Source: RGIG7213 sp045545665 (lineage in GTDB: Bacteria > Bacillota > Clostridia > Oscillospirales > CAG-272). From it: a stretch of 64,000 nt of DNA. Shown in pieces: positions 58,291-64,000 of the stretch. The position numbers and the translations under genes are program-made. The notes under the pieces were generated by a model, which saw nothing but the letters and a program-made list of their open reading frames with translations, was not told where the DNA came from and did no database searches. Each line of letters starts with the position of its first letter. The first letter of the stretch is position 1. The stretch covers positions 1-64,000 of the forward strand of contig JAZQBL010000034.1 in assembly GCA_045545665.1 (NCBI GenBank). The letters run 5' to 3'.

Positions 58291-59418
58291 ATGGCTACGG
58301 TTAAATTAACTAATGTTAAAAAAATATATGGCAAGGATACGGTTGCAGTTGATAATTTCAACCTTGACATTGCCGATAAAGAATTTATTGTTTTCGTTGG
58401 ACCTTCGGGCTGCGGTAAATCAACGACACTTCGTATGATAGCAGGTCTTGAAGATATTTCCGGCGGTACTGTTGAAATTGACGGTGTCGTCGTAAACGAC
58501 CTTCAGCCGCGTGACCGTGATATAGCAATGGTATTCCAGAACTATGCGCTTTATCCGCACCTCACGGTATTTGAAAACATGGCGTTCAGCTTAAGACTTA
58601 AGAAAGTTCCGCAGGACGTCGTTTATGAAAAAGTAACACAGGCTGCTGAAATACTCGGCATCACGGAATATCTTACACGTAAGCCCCGCGCGCTTTCCGG
58701 CGGTCAGAGACAGCGTGTCGCTATCGGCCGTGCAATGGTACGTGACAGCAAGGTATTTTTGATGGATGAGCCGCTGTCAAACCTTGACGCAAAGCTCAGA
58801 AACCAGATGAGAGCGGAAATAATCATGCTCAGACAAAAGATCGACACGACCTTTATATATGTAACGCACGACCAGACAGAGGCTATGACTCTCGGCGACC
58901 GTATCGTTATTATGAAGGACGGCTTCATTCAGCAGGTCGGTACTCCCACAGAAGTATTTGATATGCCCGATAATCTGTTTGTTGCAGAATTTATCGGTGC
59001 TCCCAAAATGAATACCTTTAAGACCGATCTCATATGCGAAAACGGTAAATATTACGTAACGCCTTACGGCGCAAAGATAGAAATAAGCGGCGCAAAGGCA
59101 GAAATGCTGAAGAACAAGGGAATTGGCTCAAGAGAAATAATTCTCGGTGTCCGTCCCGAGCACTTTGTTCTTGCAAACGAAAACGATCCATATGCAATTC
59201 CGTGCAAGATAACCGTCAATGAAATGATGGGTAGTGAGCTTCATTTGCACGTAATTGAAGAAAACGGAGATAAGCTTATCGTCCGCATTCCTACGATATC
59301 CCTCAGCGATGAACAGCGCAAGTCGCTTGTTTTCGGTAAGATGATATACGTTACGTTCGAAAGCAAGGTAATGCATTTCTTCGATCCCAAAACAGAAAAG
59401 AATCTTTTGGTAGACTGA
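58291..59418 (+). CDS. ABC transporter ATPase, MsmX/UgpC-like
   Basis: A 375-residue ATPase that powers sugar uptake. Walker A is GPSGCGKST (about 38-46), Q-loop MVFQNYALYP (about 81-90), signature LSGGQRQRVAIGRA (about 134-147) and Walker B VFLMDEPLSNLD (about 154-165), plus a TOBE-type regulatory C-terminus (about 240-375). Such MsmX-type proteins often serve several importers. ATG 58291 has GGAGAT 8 bases before it. It is the last gene of the transporter group. Confidence 0.93.
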   Translation: MATVKLTNVKKIYGKDTVAVDNFNLDIADKEFIVFVGPSGCGKSTTLRMIAGLEDISGGTVEIDGVVVNDLQPRDRDIAMVFQNYALYPHLTVFENMAFSLRLKKVPQDVVYEKVTQAAEILGITEYLTRKPRALSGGQRQRVAIGRAMVRDSKVFLMDEPLSNLDAKLRNQMRAEIIMLRQKIDTTFIYVTHDQTEAMTLGDRIVIMKDGFIQQVGTPTEVFDMPDNLFVAEFIGAPKMNTFKTDLICENGKYYVTPYGAKIEISGAKAEMLKNKGIGSREIILGVRPEHFVLANENDPYAIPCKITVNEMMGSELHLHVIEENGDKLIVRIPTISLSDEQRKSLVFGKMIYVTFESKVMHFFDPKTEKNLLVD

Positions 59419-59429
59419 TATTGATCATC

Positions 59430-59465
59430 AAATGGCGTACCCTATTCGGGTACGCCATTTTTTAT
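59430..59465 (+). terminator. Terminator of the transporter operon
   Basis: AAATGGCGTACCC (59430-59442) pairs perfectly with GGGTACGCCATTT (59448-59460), followed by T-rich sequence. Confidence 0.88.
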
Positions 59466-59483
59466 AAAGTTTTAAATATAAAG

Positions 59484-59512
59484 TAGATTTATACATTATA
59501 TCTTGATATAAT
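59484..59512 (+). promoter_or_regulatory. Weak promoter before the gene at 59538
   Basis: TAGATT (59484-59489), 17 bases, perfect TATAAT (59507-59512). Confidence 0.45.
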
Positions 59513-59537
59513 CAAACAAAAAACAAGGTGATATAAA

Positions 59538-60221
59538 TTGAAAAAAATAATAAACTGGTTTAAAGAATACGGCTATTACTACAAAATGCATTTCGTTATG
59601 GGCGGTTTTGCGCTTGTCATTGCAATAATACTCATAGTTCAGATATTTACAAAAACCGACTACGACGTTTTCGTCACGTATTTAGGACCTTTATCACACA
59701 CAGTCGAAGGACTTGAATCTATTGAAAACGCTATAAAATCAACGTTCGATGATGAGCTTTCGGAAGAAGTGAAGGAGATATCTATTCGAGATATCGTGTA
59801 CCTCAATAAGGAGCTGTTCACAGAAAGCAAAAACAACGATATGTTCGTTTCCTCAACTTCAAACAGCGAGGCTGTTCAGCTTCTGAATAATGAAATAAGT
59901 GTTGGAGACTCCTATATATACATACTTGATAAAGAGCAGTATGATATGATAAAAACCACAGGTGCATTATCAAAATTATCAGAGGTCGTCAAAAATGTTC
60001 CGGAAAGTGCCGAAACATACGGTGTTTCACTAAAGAGCATTGATTTTGGAAATTCCTTTGCATGTTTTGCCAACTACCGAGACGATATGTTTTTATGTCT
60101 TCGTGCCAACACATCGGGAAGTGCAATATCTTCACTTAAAGGCAAAGAGAAGGTCGAAAAAGAATTTGAGCTTCACCGAAAAGTGTTTGAATCTATCATC
60201 AATTACACATCCGAAAAATAA
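59538..60221 (+). CDS. Membrane-anchored protein of unknown function
   Basis: A 227-residue protein with a short cytoplasmic N-terminus, one membrane helix (about 18-38) and an extracytoplasmic domain that I do not recognise (mixed alpha/beta, Ser/Glu-rich, with SYIYILDKEQYDMI at about 126-139). It starts at TTG with AAGGTG 7 bases upstream. It lies alone between the transporter operon and the convergent P-type-ATPase-like gene and shares a terminator with that gene. Confidence 0.6.
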   Translation: MKKIINWFKEYGYYYKMHFVMGGFALVIAIILIVQIFTKTDYDVFVTYLGPLSHTVEGLESIENAIKSTFDDELSEEVKEISIRDIVYLNKELFTESKNNDMFVSSTSNSEAVQLLNNEISVGDSYIYILDKEQYDMIKTTGALSKLSEVVKNVPESAETYGVSLKSIDFGNSFACFANYRDDMFLCLRANTSGSAISSLKGKEKVEKEFELHRKVFESIINYTSEK

Positions 60222-60269
60222 AAATATCCCTTAGTCAGCTCGCTTTTGAGTTCGACTAAGGGATATTTT
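60221..60269. terminator. Convergent terminator
   Basis: AAAATATCCCTTAGTC (60221-60236) pairs perfectly with GACTAAGGGATATTTT (60254-60269). It serves the genes on both strands. Confidence 0.85.
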
Positions 60270-60276
60270 AATCACG

Positions 60277-62982
60277 TCATTTCAAATATACTCTTGAAAC
60301 GATATTGCAAACGATCATCCAGAGCAATTGATAAAGTACGATAACAAGTGATGCTACGCCGCCTTCAAGACCTGCAAAAAGGGAAAAACCAATAATCATA
60401 AGACCTATAACGATAGATACAGTTGAAACGAGAACACCGGTTTTTATCACAGATGAAAGCTTTCTGCAGTTTGTAAGCGTCCTGAGAAGTGATTTTGCGG
60501 AATTTTTAGATACTATAACGGCATCCGCACTGTTTGTCGTTTCCGAAAGTTCGGACGCATCAGAACATTTAACTACACGAACGGGATATCTCTTGATGTT
60601 GATATCACCTGCGAGAAGTGCAGTATCTATGTTTGGGTCAAACGTCTTGACTGCTATACACATACCTGCATCCGTCAAGTGTTGAAGAATGAGCGAAAAG
60701 TCGGAATCGGCCGTATACTTAAGGTAAAGCTTTGCAATTATCGTGCCGCCCGACGCCATATACATGATACGCTTTGCATTTTTTGCTTCAGCGTTTTCAT
60801 CGTCTGCGGTATACAGGGGAATGAAGTTTTTCGTTTCCATAAACGCCGCACTTCCGAGCAAAACATGCTCTTCGTTTACGGTAGCTTCAATACCGTCTGT
60901 GTCAACGGAGAATATTTTTACATTATCCGTTTTCTCTATCTCACGTGAAGCATTTTCAAAAACGTCGTACAAAGGACCTCCGAGCTTTTTGAATACACTC
61001 GTTGCGGCGTAAAGTATGTGATCGATCCTATTTTCTCCGTACACGCGAACAGAAAGCAATTTCAAAGCATATGAAGGAAATACCTCTTTGTCATCGAACG
61101 AGACTACGGCAGAGTCCGAAAAATCGTCTGCAACACATTCACCGACGAACGTACTGTCATCATTGAACGCTTCTTTTGATGCTTTGTAAAGAGGAAATGA
61201 GAAAGCAGTAAACAGCGAGGAGGGAATTATAGCGCTTAAAAGTATGAATGCATACGAGAACGAAGAATCAAATCCTTTTTTGAGGACCAGCATAGCGACG
61301 AAAACTATTACAGCAATCAGCAAACAAGCAAGCGGTATAATCAGAAAATAGGATTTTGCCTTTGAATTTTTACGTGTGTTCTGTACGAAGTTTTCAATAA
61401 AGCTCGTTTTGTTTATTTTAAGCAAAGTCGGATTTTCGGGCAGATAGCTGTAAAAATCGTCACTTTCAACCGTTTTTGTTTCAGGTGTATACTTATCAAT
61501 ACAATATTTTACTCTGTTACTTGAGATTATCTTGAACGACGATATCTCTCGTTTAAGATCTCGGTACTCGTTGATAAGTGCTGCTGTTATACACAAAGAG
61601 CACGGAGCGAACATAAGCGTTGGATTAGCGGGCGCTGTAATTGCCGTGTATATTCCGAACGCTGCTGTGATGATGACAAAAAATGTAGGAAGTATCTGCG
61701 GGGTGATCTTGCCCTTGAATATTGATTTTATACCTGTAATAAAACTTTCAAAAAAGAAGGCAAAGGTTATAAGAAATAACTGCAGCGATAAAAGAACAAG
61801 AACTCGGGGATTGGCAACAGGATCAATAAAATGCGGAACGCTGTCGCTAAGTGATACGTATGCTTCAAGCGCAGTTAACACGATGGTGAACAGCATCGCG
61901 CCGATAAACTTCAAGCGAGCTGACGTATAAAGCTTCTTGTATTTATCAAGAAAAGGCTTGCGCTGTGCGGAATTTGTAAATTCATTCGATGATTTTACCG
62001 TTTCACGCTCCATCTTCGGAGTTTTCTCGCCTACGTGTCCCAAGGAAATATTGGCTTGAGATGCCGATATGTCATTATCGTATACATCTTCAAGCGCCTT
62101 TGAAAAGTCCATCGCATGCATTATCTCATGCTGTGCGTCGTCGTATCCGTCTGTTGATACTTCATTGCTGTTGTACGTTTGGTTATAATCGAGATGGTGA
62201 TCTGAATTCGGAATATCTTCTTCCTTTGCAGGATCATCTGACGAAAATTGAACAGTCGGTTCTGCACTTACACCGTCTGCAACGATGGTATCTTCTTCAC
62301 CTTTTTCATCATCACCTGTTTCGTTTATATTTATATCAGTTTTGGTTTCCGCTTTATCTTCGGGTTCATCGTCTTTACTTACAGCGAGAAAAGCAGCCGT
62401 AGGAGCATCCGAAAATTCAACGTCATCAAAATCCGCATCGTTGAAAAAGGAACGCTTCTTTTCGTTTTCTTCGGAATTATCGGCTATGTTTATGCTGTTG
62501 ACACTTCGCTGTGCATCGTTGCTTGAAGATTTCTTTAACGGTGCAGGCTGAAAGACGGAATCGTCAAGTCTGTCAAGCGTATCTGAAAAACCAACGAGTG
62601 AATCGTTGAATTCAATGCTTTCGTCTTTCTTTGTAAATATATCCGTGAGAGTATCGTCTACAAGCTCAAAATCTTCACTTGGCAGATTTTTCTCTTTTTT
62701 ATTTTTATCATCTGTTTCATCAACAGATTTATGTATGTCATCTGCAATCTCATCAATTGAAACATCAATACTGTCATCCGAAATGTCAGTTTCCGTAAGT
62801 TTTTCATCCGTGGATTCATTTTCAGTATCATTTGAATCTGATTTTTCAATGTCCTGTGTATCAGAAAAAATATCATCGCCATCATCGTCATCACTGTCAA
62901 CGTCGTTCGATATTCCAAGAGTCATATTTAAACGTCTTATAAGTTCATCAGCGGATATATCATTTTTTTCTTTGTTATCCAT
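60277..62982 (-). CDS. Degenerate P-type-ATPase-like membrane protein with acidic N-terminus
   Basis: A 901-residue protein. Residues 1-345 are acidic, low-complexity and probably disordered. Eight hydrophobic helices follow, six before and two after a soluble domain (about 600-835), the layout of P1-type ion pumps. The soluble part keeps traces of the family (LGSAAFMETKNF, ASGGTIIAKLYLKY, ADAVIVSKNSAKSLL) but the catalytic motifs are gone: SFDDKEVFPS stands where DKTGT is expected, FDPNIDTA where TGDN is usual, and no GDGxNDA is seen. The metal motif CPC reads IPS (in SAIIPSSLF). It is probably a non-pumping scaffold or sensor. Not a known named protein to me. Confidence 0.6.
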   Translation of the reverse strand: MDNKEKNDISADELIRRLNMTLGISNDVDSDDDDGDDIFSDTQDIEKSDSNDTENESTDEKLTETDISDDSIDVSIDEIADDIHKSVDETDDKNKKEKNLPSEDFELVDDTLTDIFTKKDESIEFNDSLVGFSDTLDRLDDSVFQPAPLKKSSSNDAQRSVNSINIADNSEENEKKRSFFNDADFDDVEFSDAPTAAFLAVSKDDEPEDKAETKTDININETGDDEKGEEDTIVADGVSAEPTVQFSSDDPAKEEDIPNSDHHLDYNQTYNSNEVSTDGYDDAQHEIMHAMDFSKALEDVYDNDISASQANISLGHVGEKTPKMERETVKSSNEFTNSAQRKPFLDKYKKLYTSARLKFIGAMLFTIVLTALEAYVSLSDSVPHFIDPVANPRVLVLLSLQLFLITFAFFFESFITGIKSIFKGKITPQILPTFFVIITAAFGIYTAITAPANPTLMFAPCSLCITAALINEYRDLKREISSFKIISSNRVKYCIDKYTPETKTVESDDFYSYLPENPTLLKINKTSFIENFVQNTRKNSKAKSYFLIIPLACLLIAVIVFVAMLVLKKGFDSSFSYAFILLSAIIPSSLFTAFSFPLYKASKEAFNDDSTFVGECVADDFSDSAVVSFDDKEVFPSYALKLLSVRVYGENRIDHILYAATSVFKKLGGPLYDVFENASREIEKTDNVKIFSVDTDGIEATVNEEHVLLGSAAFMETKNFIPLYTADDENAEAKNAKRIMYMASGGTIIAKLYLKYTADSDFSLILQHLTDAGMCIAVKTFDPNIDTALLAGDINIKRYPVRVVKCSDASELSETTNSADAVIVSKNSAKSLLRTLTNCRKLSSVIKTGVLVSTVSIVIGLMIIGFSLFAGLEGGVASLVIVLYQLLWMIVCNIVSRVYLK

Positions 62983-63009
62983 ACTTTATCCTTTCTTTGC
63001 CACAGACAA

Positions 63010-63762
63010 TTATTTTTTTATATATTTTTGCTTTGCAACTTCGTTAAGTATTACAGCGGCCGCACACGATACGTTAAGTGAATTTACATTTCCCAGCATT
63101 GGGATGGAAACGGTAAAATCACATTTTGTTTTGACTATGTGCGAAACGCCGCTGCCCTCTGCACCGAGAACTATACATACGCCGCCTGAAAAATCACAGT
63201 CAAAGTAATCTGTTCCGCCAAAGTCAGCGGCGTATATCCAAAGACCTTTCTTTTTCAACTCGTCAACCGTCGAAGCGATATTCGTCACTCTTGCTATCGG
63301 CAAATACGATGCGGCTCCTGCTGATGCTTTTACCGCTGTTGAATTTACCGTGGCAGATCTTCTTTTCGGAATTATAAGTCCGTGTGCACCTGCACATTCA
63401 CAGGTTCGTATGATCGCACCGAGATTGTGCGGATCTTCTATGCCGTCTGCAATAACGACAAAAGGGTCCTGATCTTTTTCTTTTGCAAGTGCAAGAATAT
63501 CACTTACTTCAACGTATTCAGTACCGGGGATAAGAGCACATATGCCCTGGTGTACACCGCCGTCGGTCATTTTATCAAGTTTCGACTTTTCGGCTTCGAT
63601 TATCGGTATTCTTTTTTCTTCGGCAATAGCACACAGATACCCTAAAGATCCGGTTCTTTCTGCACGCATTACAAATATTTTGTCAATATCTTTTCCTTTT
63701 TTTAAAAGTTCGCGTACCGCATTGCGGCCATATATCAGATTTTCATTTTTTTCAAGTTCCAT
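63010..63762 (-). CDS. rlmB: 23S rRNA 2'-O-ribose methyltransferase RlmB (TrmH family)
   Basis: A 250-residue SPOUT methyltransferase. The N-terminal RNA-binding domain (IYGRNAVRELLKKG, 10-23) precedes the knotted domain with motif 1 DGIEDPHNLGAIIRTCECAG (about 110-129), motif 2 VLGAEGSGVS (about 198-207) and motif 3 IPMLGNVNSLNVSCAAAVIL (about 220-239). It methylates G2251 or a related base in 23S rRNA. The P-type-ATPase-like gene follows 27 bases downstream on the same strand. Confidence 0.9.
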   Translation of the reverse strand: MELEKNENLIYGRNAVRELLKKGKDIDKIFVMRAERTGSLGYLCAIAEEKRIPIIEAEKSKLDKMTDGGVHQGICALIPGTEYVEVSDILALAKEKDQDPFVVIADGIEDPHNLGAIIRTCECAGAHGLIIPKRRSATVNSTAVKASAGAASYLPIARVTNIASTVDELKKKGLWIYAADFGGTDYFDCDFSGGVCIVLGAEGSGVSHIVKTKCDFTVSIPMLGNVNSLNVSCAAAVILNEVAKQKYIKK

Positions 63763-63866
63763 CGTTCTACTCCAAACAGTACTATACTTTATAATAATAT
63801 CACAAAATTACTGTTTTGTATATATATTTATAAAAATTTACAATATTACTTTCAAAAATATGAGTG

Positions 63867-63895
63867 TTGACATATTTTTCTGCGTATGATATAAT
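63867..63895 (+). promoter_or_regulatory. Promoter of ispE
   Basis: Consensus TTGACA (63867-63872), 17 bases, TATAAT (63890-63895), 23 bases before the ATG. Confidence 0.8.
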
Positions 63896-63918
63896 ACGAA
63901 AAAAATCGGAGCTTTTAA

Positions 63919-64000
63919 ATGGATACATTAAAAATAAATGCTTATGCAAAAATCAATCTTTTTTTGGAAGTAAAAGAACGACTTCCGAACGGTTATCACG
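63919..64000 (+). CDS. ispE: 4-diphosphocytidyl-2-C-methyl-D-erythritol kinase IspE (partial)
   Basis: The first 27 residues of a gene that runs off the window. The opening LKINAYAKINLFLEVKERL followed by NGYH is the diagnostic GHMP-kinase start of IspE, which phosphorylates CDP-ME in the non-mevalonate isoprenoid pathway. The ATG lies 12 bases after ATCGGAGC (63905-63912). Confidence 0.9.
   Translation, partial: MDTLKINAYAKINLFLEVKERLPNGYH

Noticed and set aside
62606..63208. 200-codon Ser/Phe-rich frame opposite the acidic tail region
   Set aside because: It is the reverse of Asp/Glu-rich codons of the real gene and has no start signals.

Overview
The window looks like chromosomal DNA of an anaerobic, gut-type Clostridia (Bacillota). 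The grounds are a moderate-to-low GC content, strong AGGAGG ribosome binding sites, TTGACA-17-TATAAT promoters, and typical Clostridia markers: hisS-aspS, trmK, rex, dnaD-dnaI, YerB/DUF3048, a V-type ATPase operon, and lipoproteins with lipoboxes. A sigma-G gene cut off after region 2 suggests a lineage that has lost endospore formation. I saw no rRNA, tRNA or CRISPR array.

Layout. 1-2000 is accessory DNA: the tail of a large serine recombinase, two arrays of small hairpins, a ~200-bp imperfect inverted repeat, a HEPN-like membrane protein and a Fic protein. 2000-7700 holds a phosphoesterase lipoprotein, hflKC, a YwqG-like protein, thiT behind a TPP riboswitch, and an Sfp-type phosphopantetheinyl transferase. 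7700-12800 is hisS-aspS, a double aldolase-II protein and a HAD phosphatase. 13000-20850 has a secreted glycosidase-like protein, the truncated sigG, a ferritin-like protein, an acyl carrier protein with a flippase, a DUF4838 lipoprotein and trmK.

20990-29457 is a nine-gene V-type ATPase operon (G/H, C, I, K, F, E, A, B, D). 29560-32490 is galU, dCMP deaminase, rimI and tsaD. A 390-bp gap with five clustered DnaA-box-like 9-mers precedes a decarboxylating dehydrogenase, rex, dnaD and dnaI. 36770-41310 holds a CBM9-like protein, YerB, an S1-domain protein, a ComEC-like beta-lactamase-fold lipoprotein and rlmA. 41400-44721 is a ribbon-helix-helix protein with clpB behind an inverted-repeat promoter. 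44876-49253 has a SulP transporter, then feoA, feoB and a tiny Cys-rich FeoB partner with three copies of a palindromic operator.

49440-59418 is an alpha-glucan utilisation locus: a pullulanase lipoprotein and an alpha-amylase lipoprotein cut starch outside the cell, a binding lipoprotein with an extra C-terminal domain captures oligosaccharides, two MalF/MalG-like permeases and an MsmX-like ATPase import them. 59538-64000 has a membrane-anchored protein of unknown function, a P-type-ATPase-like protein that has lost its catalytic motifs, rlmB and the start of ispE.

The most unusual items are the degenerate P-type ATPase with a long acidic tail, the DnaA-box cluster ahead of replication-loader genes, the RHH-clpB operon with its perfect palindrome, the truncated sigG, and the hairpin arrays next to the recombinase.
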